A stretch of 42,492 nt of DNA, taken from the NCBI GenBank assembly GCA_030018575.1, contig JASEIA010000001.1, positions 1 to 42,492 on the forward strand. Reading direction: 5' to 3'. The notes below the pieces were generated by a model. It was not told where the DNA came from, ran no database searches, and worked only from the letters and a program-made list of their open reading frames with translations. The DNA is from Nanobdellota archaeon. GTDB taxonomy: Archaea > Nanobdellota > Nanobdellia > SCGC-AAA011-G17 > GW2011-AR17. Within the stretch, counting starts at the first letter, position 1; each line of letters starts with the position of its first letter. Below are positions 1-7,222 of this stretch, one piece after another. The translations under genes and the position numbers were made by a program.

Positions 1-54
1 TTATCTGATGGATAATTCGGTTCAAAATGTCATATATCCCACAGAATTATCCAT
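1..54. repeat. Double-hairpin dispersed element, copy 1 (truncated by window edge)
   Basis: The hairpin at 8-54 has 14-nt arms (ATGGATAATTCGGT / ACAGAATTATCCAT, one mismatch) around a 19-nt loop. The preceding TTATCT at 1-6 matches the last bases of the short-arm hairpin in copy 2, so a partner hairpin probably lies just outside the window. The loop at 22-40 matches, at 17 of 19 positions, the reverse complement of the loop at 11587-11605. No protein is encoded. The same architecture recurs at 11530-11619 and 40910-41000. Confidence 0.75.
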
Positions 55-57
55 AGA

Positions 58-497
58 ATGGATGCAATGATTGCAGGCATGATGAAAAGAAGGATTGAAA
101 AGTATAAGGCAATAGCGGGGAAGCTGTTGAAGAAGGAAGCGTTGAGCAATTAATCAGCCTTGCCAAGAAAATGAAGTAAGAGCAGGAGAGGGGCAAGAAA
201 ACAGGCTTAAGCGAGGAAGAAATTGCGTTCTATGATGCTCTTGTTGACCATGATGGGAACCAGAAAGTAATGGAAGATGAAATATTAATGAAGATTGCCA
301 GAGAGCTTGTGGAAAGCATACACAAGAGCGTAACAATTGACTGGGCAATGAAAGAAAATGTCCAGGCAGAGATGAGAGTGAAAATAAAGAAGATTCTCAG
401 AAAATACGGCTACCCGCCTGACAAACAAGAGAAAGCAACACTTACAGTTATTGAACAAGCAAAGCTTTTATGCAAAGACTTGGCGAATAATCATTAA
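58..497 (+). pseudogene. Type I restriction endonuclease HsdR, C-terminal remnant
   Basis: The frame from about 207 to 497 reads LSEEEIAFYDALVDHDGNQK and continues to a segment typical of the HsdR C-terminal helical domain (KVMEDEILMKIARELVE, KILRKYGYPPDKQEKA). Upstream, homologous-looking sequence (SVEQLISLAKKMK, ending near 176) is in another frame and meets a stop at 177-179. A further frame at 58-153 reads MDAMIAGMMKRRIEKYKA then stops. The motor and nuclease domains are absent, so this is a decayed tail with at least one frameshift. From 270 an intact 75-codon frame remains, but nothing suggests it works alone. No hsdM or hsdS is visible. Confidence 0.75.
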
Positions 498-504
498 AAC
501 TTTT

Positions 505-590
505 TGCTTGCCCGAAAAGCGAATGCTTTGAGGGACTGGCGAAGCCATTCTCATATGGGCGCATTGCGCTCATCCGCTTTCTGAATGCAA
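505..590. repeat. Degenerate copy of a three-hairpin intergenic repeat
   Basis: Three short imperfect stems follow each other: GAAAAGC/GCTTTga, a GGCGAAGCC segment, and GGGCGCATTGCGCTC near 557-571. Their order and wording resemble the better preserved array at about 20150-20235. The stretch lies between the HsdR remnant and the promoter of the next gene (TATA-like CTTTATATAG near 592). No gene is seen here. Confidence 0.45.
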
Positions 591-623
591 TCTTTATATA
601 GTTTTATCTATTAGCTATTCCAT

Positions 624-1292
624 ATGCAAGCTATTTACAATAAATTGTTTAAGAATTACGGGAAACAAGGCTGGTGGCCTTTATCCAAAGGGGGTTTGAA
701 TACTAAGCATCACAATGGGAATCCTTCTTCTGACAAGGATAAGTTTGAAATAATTGCCGGTGCTATTCTGACCCAAAACACTTCATGGACTAATGTTGAA
801 AAAGCTGTTTTTAATCTGAATAAGGCGAATATGCTTTCTGCAGATAAATTAAGAAAGGCGCCTTTGAAGAAAATTTCAGCTTTGATTAAGCCTGCAGGGT
901 ACTACAATCAGAAAGCCGAAAGATTGAAGATAATTGCTGATTATTTCCTGAAGAATAAGGAAGTTTTCCTTAAAGATGCTAAAGCTTTAAGGGAAGAATT
1001 GCTGAACGTGATTGGCATTGGGCCTGAAACGGCTGATAGCATTGTCCTGTATGCTTTTGAAAAGCCGTCATTTGTGATAGACGCCTATACAAGAAGAATA
1101 TTCTCGCGTTTGGGAATTTGCAAAGAGAATGATAAATACGAAGAAATACAGCAAAAGTTTGAAAAGCGGCTGCCTTCTGATGTTGATTTGTTCAAGGAAT
1201 ACCACGCATTGATTGTTGAGCACGCGAAAAGGCACTGCAGGAAGAAGCCTGTTTGTGAAAAGTGTATTCTAAGAAAAAAGTGCACTTATTGA
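624..1292 (+). CDS. Endonuclease III-like HhH-GPD DNA glycosylase (COG2231 type)
   Basis: Base-excision repair enzyme of the HhH-GPD superfamily, 222 aa, the family's usual size. The family signature FEIIAGAILTQNTSWTNVEK is at residues 41-60, the helix-hairpin-helix LLNVIGIGPETADSIVLYA at about 126-144, and the catalytic Asp is D153 (VIDAYTRR). A [4Fe-4S] loop is formed by C205, C211, C214 and C220 (C-x5-C-x2-C-x5-C). The position of the catalytic Lys of Nth (GxGxKTA) is Glu in GIGPETA, so this is the COG2231/MagIII-related branch rather than true Nth; it probably acts as a monofunctional glycosylase on alkylated or mismatched bases. The exact substrate is unknown. A TATA-like CTTTATATAG about 27 nt upstream of the ATG implies a leaderless mRNA. 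Its 3' end overlaps the next convergent gene by 7 nt. Confidence 0.85.
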   Translation: MQAIYNKLFKNYGKQGWWPLSKGGLNTKHHNGNPSSDKDKFEIIAGAILTQNTSWTNVEKAVFNLNKANMLSADKLRKAPLKKISALIKPAGYYNQKAERLKIIADYFLKNKEVFLKDAKALREELLNVIGIGPETADSIVLYAFEKPSFVIDAYTRRIFSRLGICKENDKYEEIQQKFEKRLPSDVDLFKEYHALIVEHAKRHCRKKPVCEKCILRKKCTY

Positions 1293-1765
1293 CTATCTTC
1301 CAAAACAGCCTTCGCGCCGGCATTCAGCCTTCTTTCCTTTGGCGTGAAGTTCAGAATCCTTTCTTCCTTGTAAGCGCCTGAGCCGTAGAAGTCATTTTTG
1401 TGTTTTACAATCACAAAGCCGTGCAAGTTTCTTTCCCCTGTTTCAATGTTCCTGCCTTCCATCCACTCGTCCCTCTGCTTCTCATCCATCTCAAAAACAT
1501 TCTTGCTTGGCTTGATTAATTGCGAGCCTTCAATAGTCGGCCTTAAGCCGCCATTCTCTTTTTTGCAGAAATAAAGCCCTAAATTGTTTATCCTTAGCTT
1601 GCTCTGGTCTATCTCGCCGAACTTTCGGGAAATCAAATATATCTTCCCGCCGCCGCCCTCAATCATCGCCTCTTTTATATCAGCCTTCATTCCAAACTGC
1701 TCTTTTAATTCAGCAAGAATCCCCTTTACTTCCCTTGTGTTCAGGATTTTGCAGTTGTATTTCAT
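1286..1765 (-). CDS. PUA-like RNA-binding protein (NOL1/NOP2/fmu C-terminal type)
   Basis: A 159-aa protein resembling the small archaeal COG3270 proteins, which correspond to the RNA-binding tail of the NOL1/NOP2/fmu rRNA methylases. Segments such as LGLYFCKKENGGLRPTIEGS, a central SQLI..NVFEMD..QRDEWMEG and ERNLHGFVIVKHKNDFYGSG fit a PUA-like beta barrel with a terminal 'NFTPKERRLN' motif. There is no methyltransferase domain. It would bind RNA, possibly in ribosome or tRNA maturation. Its start overlaps the end of the upstream lipid-kinase-like gene by 4 nt (ATGA), so the two are co-transcribed and translationally coupled. The family assignment is from recalled motifs only. Confidence 0.5.
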   Translation of the reverse strand: MKYNCKILNTREVKGILAELKEQFGMKADIKEAMIEGGGGKIYLISRKFGEIDQSKLRINNLGLYFCKKENGGLRPTIEGSQLIKPSKNVFEMDEKQRDEWMEGRNIETGERNLHGFVIVKHKNDFYGSGAYKEERILNFTPKERRLNAGAKAVLEDSQ

Positions 1766-2757
1766 ATTGCCTCCTTCAGGAATTGTAAAGTTACTCCGTG
1801 TTCTATATCAAATGTATTTGCCTCATACAGCAGCGTGCGCCTTTTAGTCCTGTAGCTAAGCTCGCCGTTAACCTGGTACCTGACTGGTTTTTCAGAGCTG
1901 ATGTGCAGCGAGCTTGCCAGCGTGTCAAGATTCTCTCCTTCAAGAGGCCAGCCAAAATAGATTCTTGCGAGTGTTGGAATTTTCATAAGCTCTTCAAGTT
2001 CAGATGTAACGCCCCTTGCATGAAATTGGCCCGCGCTTTTATTGCCATCCTGCACCCTGTAAAAAGTTTCTGACCACGGAATCCCTATGGATCTTATAGT
2101 CTGCGCCATCAGCGCAAGGTAATTGCCTTCGTAATGCTGCTCCGCCCCGCTTACATCCGCAGCAACCTTCATTTCGGTTTTCTGGTTGAACATGCGGTAA
2201 TACCCCCCGTCGTGTATCATTGAGGAATACAGTCTGCCCATCACAAAGGCAACTCCTGCCCAGCCCAGCCTCTTGCGCTTGTATACTTCCTCAAGCAATG
2301 TAACAACGGCTCCTGTACCAAAGCTGAAGCAGTAGCTTTCAATGCCGTTGTTGTCTTCTACCTTCAAGAAATCAATGGGTTGTTTATCAATGCCTTCCCG
2401 GCTTATTATCCGCATGATGTAATCTCTTACCTTTTTCTTCCTGACACGGCACTGCCTTGCGAGAACATTAAACCTTCCGCCGCGCAGAAGACCTATATCC
2501 GGGTACCCCTCTGCTTCAGGCCAATATTTCTTGAGAAAACCGACAAACCTGCACACGCCTCCGTCCCCTGTGTCAAGTATGACGTTTTTTGGATGATAAC
2601 GCTTGTATAAATCCCCCACAACTGCTTCAAGGTGCTCTACTGATTTCGTTGCAAGCACTTCTCCATCGTCTCCGACAATTCTCTTGAATCCCCTTATTCT
2701 GAAGCGGTTCCTTATGTTTTTCCACGAGTTCATATTGCTGATAATTACTGTTGACAT
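1762..2757 (-). CDS. Diacylglycerol/lipid kinase-like protein
   Basis: A 331-aa protein with the layout of a DAGK catalytic domain: a glycine-rich VILDTGDGGVCRFVGFLKK in the position of the GGDGT nucleotide loop, GLLRGGRFNVLA in the position of the 'P-GT-N-hA' motif, and CFSFGTGAVV in the position of the conserved beta-sandwich motif. It would phosphorylate a lipid such as diacylglycerol or a related precursor at the membrane; the substrate is inferred only from family. The start at 2757 (MSTVIISNM) is chosen over an in-frame upstream ATG because TTTATATATC at 2781-2790 sits about 28 nt before it. It is divergent from the phosphoribosyltransferase at 2854 and overlaps the downstream PUA-like gene by 4 nt. 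Confidence 0.65.
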   Translation of the reverse strand: MSTVIISNMNSWKNIRNRFRIRGFKRIVGDDGEVLATKSVEHLEAVVGDLYKRYHPKNVILDTGDGGVCRFVGFLKKYWPEAEGYPDIGLLRGGRFNVLARQCRVRKKKVRDYIMRIISREGIDKQPIDFLKVEDNNGIESYCFSFGTGAVVTLLEEVYKRKRLGWAGVAFVMGRLYSSMIHDGGYYRMFNQKTEMKVAADVSGAEQHYEGNYLALMAQTIRSIGIPWSETFYRVQDGNKSAGQFHARGVTSELEELMKIPTLARIYFGWPLEGENLDTLASSLHISSEKPVRYQVNGELSYRTKRRTLLYEANTFDIEHGVTLQFLKEAI

Positions 2758-2780
2758 TTCCTGTTTCCAGAAACCGAAGG

Positions 2781-2831
2781 GATATATAAAGCCTTTGGAA
2801 GAAAACAGGCTTGCGCAGAAACGCTTAAAAA
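2781..2831. promoter_or_regulatory. Divergent leaderless promoters
   Basis: Two TATA-like boxes serve diverging genes. On the minus strand TTTATATATC (2781-2790) is about 28 nt before the ATG at 2757. On the plus strand GCTTAAAAA (2823-2831) is about 27 nt before the ATG at 2854. With archaeal TATA-to-start spacing near 26 nt, both transcripts would begin at or next to the start codon. Confidence 0.6.
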
Positions 2832-2853
2832 CCAGCGCGATATTCATTTTCTT

Positions 2854-3480
2854 ATGCACAAGCTTGACAACACAATGCCCCCATGGTTTGACATATCCCT
2901 GCTTGATATTTATAATAAAAAAAGGGATAGGTCAAGGATAAGAAAAAGGGACAGGACTTTGGACGGAATACTCAGGGGGATTATGAAATGCGTGCCAAGG
3001 GAGATTTCCCATGTGAATACGCACTATCATTCATGGCTTGACATAGAGCAGATGATAAAGGAAGTTTGCGTCGGCATTCAGGAAGACAGCTACAAACCAT
3101 CGCTTGTTGTCGGCATAAAAAGCGGAGGCGCTTTCTTTGCAAGATATTTTGCAATGTGCCTTGAGGTTAATGATGTTGACTACATGCGCGTTTCGCATTA
3201 TTCTGACAAGACAAGAAGCGTTGCGCGCTCCATTACCCGGGTTAATAAGAATGCTGTTGTAAGCGAGAAAAACACACTGCCTGTTGAAGGCAGAGCTATA
3301 CTCCTTGTTGACGACCAGGCAGCAACAGGCTCAAGCCTGATTGCGGGAAAAGATTATCTTTTGAAACAGGGCGCAAGCGAAGTGAGGACAGTGTGCCTTT
3401 TTTCAAAGAAGGGGCATCTTGCGGACTATTATGCAAAGCGAGGGCTTGCAGTCTATTTCCCTTGGGGCAAGGACGCGTAA
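2854..3480 (+). CDS. Phosphoribosyltransferase-family protein
   Basis: A 208-aa type I PRTase-fold protein. The PRPP-binding loop is ILLVDDQAATGSSL near residues 149-162, with the paired acidic residues and TGSS, and the pyrophosphate loop appears as VVGIKSGGAFFA near 85-96. The first ~70 residues are lineage-specific and basic (KKRDRSRIRKRDR). Members transfer between PRPP and purine or pyrimidine bases, or act as regulators; no base-specific motif is clear, so the substrate is not assigned. The promoter implies a leaderless transcript. It is divergent from the lipid-kinase-like gene and precedes the putative restriction-modification pair. Confidence 0.7.
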   Translation: MHKLDNTMPPWFDISLLDIYNKKRDRSRIRKRDRTLDGILRGIMKCVPREISHVNTHYHSWLDIEQMIKEVCVGIQEDSYKPSLVVGIKSGGAFFARYFAMCLEVNDVDYMRVSHYSDKTRSVARSITRVNKNAVVSEKNTLPVEGRAILLVDDQAATGSSLIAGKDYLLKQGASEVRTVCLFSKKGHLADYYAKRGLAVYFPWGKDA

Positions 3481-3524
3481 AACATGCAAAAGTTAATAAA
3501 TGATAATTTTATTCTCTTTCACGC

Positions 3525-4001
3525 ATGGCTGTAAAAACTTTGATATGGGATGTAAAAGAACTTGCAAAAGCCCTGAAGATAAAAGAGGAAGATGTTAAGC
3601 TGTATTTTACAGACGGAAGAAGGGTTTCTTTCTTAATAGAGCGGAGGATAGCTTATGAAATTATTGGAGGCACTCTTGCTGGAAGTGAAGGCGCGGGTTA
3701 TGATCTCATAGACAAAGAGGGAGACAAATGGGAAGTTAGAAGCATAAGCAAAGGGGGCATATACTTTTGCCCAAGTTATATGGTCGGTTCAGGCAGAGAG
3801 TTTGAGGAAGTTGGTTTCTTGAACAAAATAAAAGAAATTAAGGGGTATATATTAGCTGATATAACTGCTTTTCCAAATGTTCCATTTTGGATAATTCCTA
3901 AAGATATAGTGATGAAATGGTGGAATCAAGGAAAATTAGGTAAAAATTCCAAGGTAAGCAGGGATAAAGCTTTACAGCTAATTGAAGAAGCAAAATTATA
4001 G
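3525..4001 (+). CDS. Putative type II restriction endonuclease
   Basis: A 158-aa protein encoded just before a DNA methyltransferase on the same strand, the usual layout of a type II restriction-modification system. A possible PD-(D/E)xK-like core is GYDLIDKEGDKWEVRSIS (about residues 64-81): an Asp, about ten residues, then E-V-R in place of the usual E-x-K. The C-terminal half (GYILADITAFPNVPFWIIP) resembles the closing beta-hairpin of small restriction enzymes. Arg in place of the catalytic Lys is atypical and may mean altered or lost activity. An AT-rich box (TTAATAAATG) about 28 nt upstream suggests a leaderless transcript. The assignment rests mainly on the neighbour; it could be another type of methylase partner. 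Confidence 0.45.
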   Translation: MAVKTLIWDVKELAKALKIKEEDVKLYFTDGRRVSFLIERRIAYEIIGGTLAGSEGAGYDLIDKEGDKWEVRSISKGGIYFCPSYMVGSGREFEEVGFLNKIKEIKGYILADITAFPNVPFWIIPKDIVMKWWNQGKLGKNSKVSRDKALQLIEEAKL

Positions 4002-4045
4002 AAAATCAGATAAAATTTCGGATTAACCGATAATTTTTCTAAGGT

Positions 4046-4064
4046 TTTTGAAAACTTTTCAAAA
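4046..4064 (+). promoter_or_regulatory. Inverted repeat upstream of the methyltransferase gene
   Basis: A perfect 9-bp inverted repeat, TTTTGAAAA-C-TTTTCAAAA, lies about 10 bp upstream of the AT-rich box AGTTTAAAAG (about 4074-4083) that serves the methyltransferase at 4123. Restriction-modification operons are often auto-controlled through such sites, so it may be an operator. No controller protein gene is visible. Confidence 0.4.
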
Positions 4065-4122
4065 TCAAACGATAAGTTTAAAAGATAAGCTATAATCATC
4101 TCATTAAGGAGAAAGAGGCGAA

Positions 4123-5355
4123 ATGGCATATCTGGAAGTAGACAAAGTAAAAGAATTTCTTAAAGAGTTTACTCTGGATAATACAGATTCCAAAACGATA
4201 ATTGATAGTGTTAAAGTTGGCAATGGGGAGATTACAAGATTTATCAATGAATTTTGGACATCAAAGCAAAGGCAGGCTTCTAGTATACACGAAGTATCTT
4301 ATAGGGCTTGCTTCAAACCGCAATTGCCTCGATTCTTTATTGAATTACTTACGGAAAAAGGCGATAAGGTCTATGATCCCTTTAGCGGAAGAGGCACAAC
4401 TGTGATTGAGGCAGGAATCTTGGGCCGCAAGGTTATTGCGAATGATATTAATCCTTTAAGCCAGATACTTTCAAAACCTCGTTTCTTTATACCGCAGTTA
4501 GGATTAGTCAAAAAAAGGCTAGATGAGATTCAAAGAGATGGCAATCTAAAAGCAGAGAAGGATTTATCTATGTTTTATAATCAACAAACTGAATCGGAAA
4601 TACTTGCGCTTAAAAATTCTCTTAAATCAGATTTGACTGCTGAAAATTATATTGATATGTGGATTAGGATGGTTGCTACAAATAGGTTGACGGGGCATTC
4701 TCCTGGTTTTTTTTCAGTATATACGCTGCCGCCTAACCAAGCCGTAACACCAGAGAATCAAATAAAAATAAATAAAAAAAGGAATCAGGCGCCTCCTTAT
4801 CGTGATACACATAAATTAATTCTTAAAAAGACAAGAGATTTAATCAAAGATTTGAGTGATGAAGAAAAAATCCAATTACAGGAAGCAGGACAAACCGCTA
4901 TTTTCCTGCAAAATGATGCAAGGCAAGTTCCTGAAATAGAAACAGAAAGTGTGCAATTAACGGTAACATCACCTCCTTTTTTAGATATCGTCCAATACTC
5001 AAAAGATAACTGGTTGCGCTGTTGGTTTAATAATATAGACTCTAAAAATGCAGAATCCAAGATTACAATGTCAAAAACGTTAGAACAATGGGCGAATGTA
5101 ATGGGCAATGTTTTCAAAGAGTTATATCGTATTACAAACCCCCGGGGCTGGGTGGCTTTTGAAGTCGGAGAAGTAAGAAAGGGCACGATAAAATTAGATG
5201 AAGCAGTTGTTCCATTGGGTTTGAATGCAGGATTTAAATGTATAGGAATTGTAATAAATCAGCAAGAGTTCACGAAAACAGCCAATATTTGGGGCGTAAG
5301 CAATAATTCCTGCGGCACAAATACAAACAGGATTGTTCTATTTTTCAAAGAATAA
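4123..5355 (+). CDS. DNA methyltransferase (N4-cytosine/N6-adenine type)
   Basis: SAM-dependent DNA amino-methyltransferase, 410 aa. The SAM-binding motif I is VYDPFSGRGTTVIEAGILG (about residues 84-102), followed by VIANDINP (motif II). The catalytic motif IV is TSPPFLD near residue 285, an SPP[YF] type common in N4-cytosine and some N6-adenine enzymes. Motif I comes before motif IV with about 180 residues between, where the target-recognition region probably lies. It would protect DNA from the enzyme encoded at 3525, or act as an orphan methylase. An AT-rich box and the Shine-Dalgarno-like AAGGAG at 4107-4112 precede the ATG. A strong hairpin follows the stop directly. Confidence 0.85.
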   Translation: MAYLEVDKVKEFLKEFTLDNTDSKTIIDSVKVGNGEITRFINEFWTSKQRQASSIHEVSYRACFKPQLPRFFIELLTEKGDKVYDPFSGRGTTVIEAGILGRKVIANDINPLSQILSKPRFFIPQLGLVKKRLDEIQRDGNLKAEKDLSMFYNQQTESEILALKNSLKSDLTAENYIDMWIRMVATNRLTGHSPGFFSVYTLPPNQAVTPENQIKINKKRNQAPPYRDTHKLILKKTRDLIKDLSDEEKIQLQEAGQTAIFLQNDARQVPEIETESVQLTVTSPPFLDIVQYSKDNWLRCWFNNIDSKNAESKITMSKTLEQWANVMGNVFKELYRITNPRGWVAFEVGEVRKGTIKLDEAVVPLGLNAGFKCIGIVINQQEFTKTANIWGVSNNSCGTNTNRIVLFFKE

Positions 5356-5398
5356 AATTGGAAAGAATAGCGCGGTCATTTGGAGCGCGCTTCCAATT
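5356..5398. terminator. Hairpin between convergent methyltransferase and tRNA genes
   Basis: AATTGGAA (5356-5363) pairs with TTCCAATT (5391-5398), and an inner GCGCG (5370-5374) pairs with CGCGC (5386-5390). It starts right after the methyltransferase stop and ends 1 nt before the 3' end of the minus-strand tRNA gene. It could end both transcripts or guide tRNA 3' trailer processing. Confidence 0.5.
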
Positions 5399-5399
5399 A

Positions 5400-5525
5400 T
5401 AGCGGGAGGTGGATTTGAATTCGGCAGCGGCTCTTTCCACACCGCTTCCACCGACCTATGGGTTACCTACAAAGCATAAGCCTTGATATGGGCCCATCGG
5501 GCACTCCTGACTGCCCCATCCCGCT
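5400..5525 (-). tRNA. Initiator tRNA-Met (CAU) with two introns
   Basis: Exon sequence is 75 nt. The acceptor arm is AGCGGGA / TCCCGCT with A73, and the A1-U72 pair is an initiator feature of archaea and eukaryotes. The D arm is GGGC-10-GCCC, the anticodon stem ATGGG / CCCAT, and the T arm GGTGG-TTCAAAT-CCACC. Intron 1 (5486-5464, 23 nt) is at the canonical 37/38 site: the 5' bulge UA^U, central helix CCCA:UAGG with one C-A mismatch, and 3' bulge UA^A fit a bulge-helix-bulge. Intron 2 (5447-5420, 28 nt) lies between G53 and T54: bulges GG^A and AA^U flank a 4-bp helix CGGU:GCCG, with inner stem AGCGG:CCGCT. Total 75+51=126 nt, as observed. Position 33 is C, not the usual U. TATA-like AACCTTTATA lies about 30 nt upstream. 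Confidence 0.93.
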
Positions 5526-5584
5526 GAGGTTTATGATTAAGTCTTATGCTTATAAAGGTTTCGACGTCGTGCTATAAAAAAGAA

Positions 5585-5950
5585 TCATCTCTGCTTCATC
5601 AACGGAAGCTCAAACAAAGTATTCCTCTTTATTTCCAGGAATGTCACAAACTTCACAGGCGCTTCTTCCTTGTTTGTATTTAATTCAGAAGCAAGGCTTA
5701 CTGCATACTCTCCCCTGAAAAGCTTGATTTCCGCAATGCCGTTTGCATCTGCTTTTACAACTTTTTCAGGCTTTCCCTCAAAATCGCTCTTGTCCCAAAT
5801 CCAGACTTCTGCGCCTGAAAGCGGATTGTAATCGCTTCCTGTCACAGTCACCTTAAGCGTCCCGCGCGGAAAATAGTACATTGAAATGAGCAATATAACG
5901 GCAAATAATGCAATCCCCCCTATTAACTGCCTCTTTCTCAAGCTGTCCAT
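5585..5950 (-). CDS. Membrane-anchored protein with extracellular beta-sandwich domain
   Basis: A 121-aa protein from the start at 5950 (MDSLRKRQ). A basic N-terminus is followed by a single membrane segment (LIGGIALFAVILLISMYYF, about residues 8-26), then a domain like carboxypeptidase-regulatory or Ig-type repeats: TLKVTVTGSDYNPLSGAEVWIW, then GIAEIKLFRGEYAVSLA. Such domains sit outside the cell and are structural or adhesive. The start is chosen over an in-frame one at 5974 because AT-rich TTTATTTAAAT lies about 28 nt before 5950. The function is otherwise unknown. It is divergent from the coiled-coil gene at 6077. Confidence 0.6.
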   Translation of the reverse strand: MDSLRKRQLIGGIALFAVILLISMYYFPRGTLKVTVTGSDYNPLSGAEVWIWDKSDFEGKPEKVVKADANGIAEIKLFRGEYAVSLASELNTNKEEAPVKFVTFLEIKRNTLFELPLMKQR

Positions 5951-6076
5951 AGCACTAATACAATGATGAATCATTTAAATAAATTTGCTTTTCCTCAGCA
6001 CTTATTCAATAATGGCTACTGCGAAACATTTTTAAACCACCTTAACATAATTATAGTATCAATTGGAGGTGCATTT

Positions 6077-6481
6077 ATGGGACTTTTTTCAAAAAAGAAA
6101 GAACCTGAAGTCAAGACCGAACTACCGCCATTAAAGTTTCCAGAGCTTCCGCCGGAAGAGCATGAGCCCACTTCAGCAGAAACAGAAGCGCTAAAGCAGG
6201 CAGTTTCGCCGGTTTCAATGCCGCCTGTGTCAATGCCAAGAGAGGCATCCAGGTCTGAGCAAAGCGAGGAAAAGCCTTTGTTCGTTAAGGTTGAGAAATA
6301 CAGGGAAGTAATGGTTACTCTTAATGAGCTTAAGAACAAGCTCAAGGATGCAGGCGACCTGCTTGTTGAGCTCAACAAGATCAAGGAGCAGGAAGAGAGA
6401 GAATTGTCTGCATGGCAGGATGACCTGAATGCCATCAAGGAAAAACTGATTAACATTGACAGGACGCTGTTTGAGCTTTAA
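6077..6481 (+). CDS. Hypothetical coiled-coil protein
   Basis: A 134-aa protein that I do not recognise. The N-terminus MGLFSKKKEPEV is basic, then comes a proline-rich linker (LPPLKFPELPPEEHEP, VSMPPVSMP), then a predicted coiled coil from about residue 70 to the end (EKYREVMVTLNELKNKLKDA, LNKIKEQEERELSAWQDDLN). The start at 6077 is supported by GGAGGTG about 9 nt before the ATG and by a TATA-like TTTTTAAACC near 6030. The gene at 6493 follows within 11 nt and has a similar make-up, so the two are likely co-transcribed partners. The region leads into secE-spt5, but nothing links it to secretion or transcription directly. Confidence 0.6.
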   Translation: MGLFSKKKEPEVKTELPPLKFPELPPEEHEPTSAETEALKQAVSPVSMPPVSMPREASRSEQSEEKPLFVKVEKYREVMVTLNELKNKLKDAGDLLVELNKIKEQEERELSAWQDDLNAIKEKLINIDRTLFEL

Positions 6482-6492
6482 GGTGCAAATAA

Positions 6493-6939
6493 ATGGCGAT
6501 AAAAAAGAAGCCCCGTGAAAAGCCGGATGAGAGCATCCACGTAAGGCTTGACAATCCAACGCTGATAAGGAAAGAGAACTTGTCGCTTGCGATTGACATA
6601 ATCGGGCTTCTGAAGCGCTATTATGAATATCTTGAGATAAAGAAGCAGAAAGACGGGCTTATGAGGCTCCTGAGGGCTGACATTGCCGAAATCAAGAGGC
6701 TTACAAAGGAGCTTGTCGTCGAGGAGATGCCTGTTTCCATGAACAAGATTTTGTCTGCAGAGCAGAAAACAGAAGCCATTGCGCAGAAGGGAGAACTGCC
6801 TCCTTTGGAGCCCAAAGAGGAGAAGAAAAAAGAAGCGCCCAAACCTGCAAAGCCGCAGCTGCCAAAGCCTGCTTCAAAGCCAAAAGACAAGCTTGAGACA
6901 GAGCTTGAAGAGCTAAAGAACATGATTTCAAAGATGTAG
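6493..6939 (+). CDS. Hypothetical coiled-coil protein with charged tail
   Basis: A 148-aa protein that I do not recognise. Residues about 25-80 form a helical, coiled-coil-like segment (LSLAIDIIGLLKRYYEYLEI, LLRADIAEIKRLTKELVVEE). It is followed by a Lys/Pro/Glu-rich linker (PKEEKKKEAPKPAKPQLPKP) and a short terminal helix (KLETELEELKNMISKM). It starts 11 nt after the previous coiled-coil gene with GGTG upstream, so the pair forms an operon and the proteins may form a hetero-coil. Confidence 0.6.
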   Translation: MAIKKKPREKPDESIHVRLDNPTLIRKENLSLAIDIIGLLKRYYEYLEIKKQKDGLMRLLRADIAEIKRLTKELVVEEMPVSMNKILSAEQKTEAIAQKGELPPLEPKEEKKKEAPKPAKPQLPKPASKPKDKLETELEELKNMISKM

Positions 6940-7026
6940 CTCTTTTTTATTTTTTTTATCAAACCTGCTTCATCCAAAAAATATCAAACCAAAACGCTTA
7001 TAAACCCCTCGATTTTCTATTTGCTC

Positions 7027-7221
7027 ATGGCAGTTATTCAGGAGGCTATCATCAAGCTGAAAAGCTTCTTTGTTGAATGCGTGAGGGTTGTCCGCGTGAC
7101 TAAAAAGCCGGACAAGCAGACATACCTGACAACAGTCAAGGTGTCTGCCATGGGCATGGCAATCATAGGGGCTGTGGGCTTTTTGCTTGCACTCATTGTC
7201 ACACTTGCAGGGCTGATTTGA
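7027..7221 (+). CDS. secE: Preprotein translocase subunit SecE (Sec61 gamma)
   Basis: A 64-aa protein with an amphipathic helix (VIQEAIIKLKSFFVECVRVVRVTKKPDKQ) and one C-terminal membrane segment (MAIIGAVGFLLALIVTLAGLI), the exact plan of archaeal SecE/Sec61 gamma, the clamp of the protein-conducting channel. The ATG at 7027 is preferred over a TTG two codons earlier because CGCTTATAAACCC is centred about 27 nt upstream, implying a leaderless mRNA. The spt5 gene begins 1 nt after its stop, a conserved archaeal gene order. Confidence 0.9.
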   Translation: MAVIQEAIIKLKSFFVECVRVVRVTKKPDKQTYLTTVKVSAMGMAIIGAVGFLLALIVTLAGLI

Positions 7222-7222
7222 A

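Noticed and set aside
5435..5470. Degraded tRNA pseudogene instead of an intron-bearing initiator tRNA
   Set aside because: All stems pair perfectly after excision, and both inserts fit bulge-helix-bulge rules at the exact exon borders, which decay would not produce.
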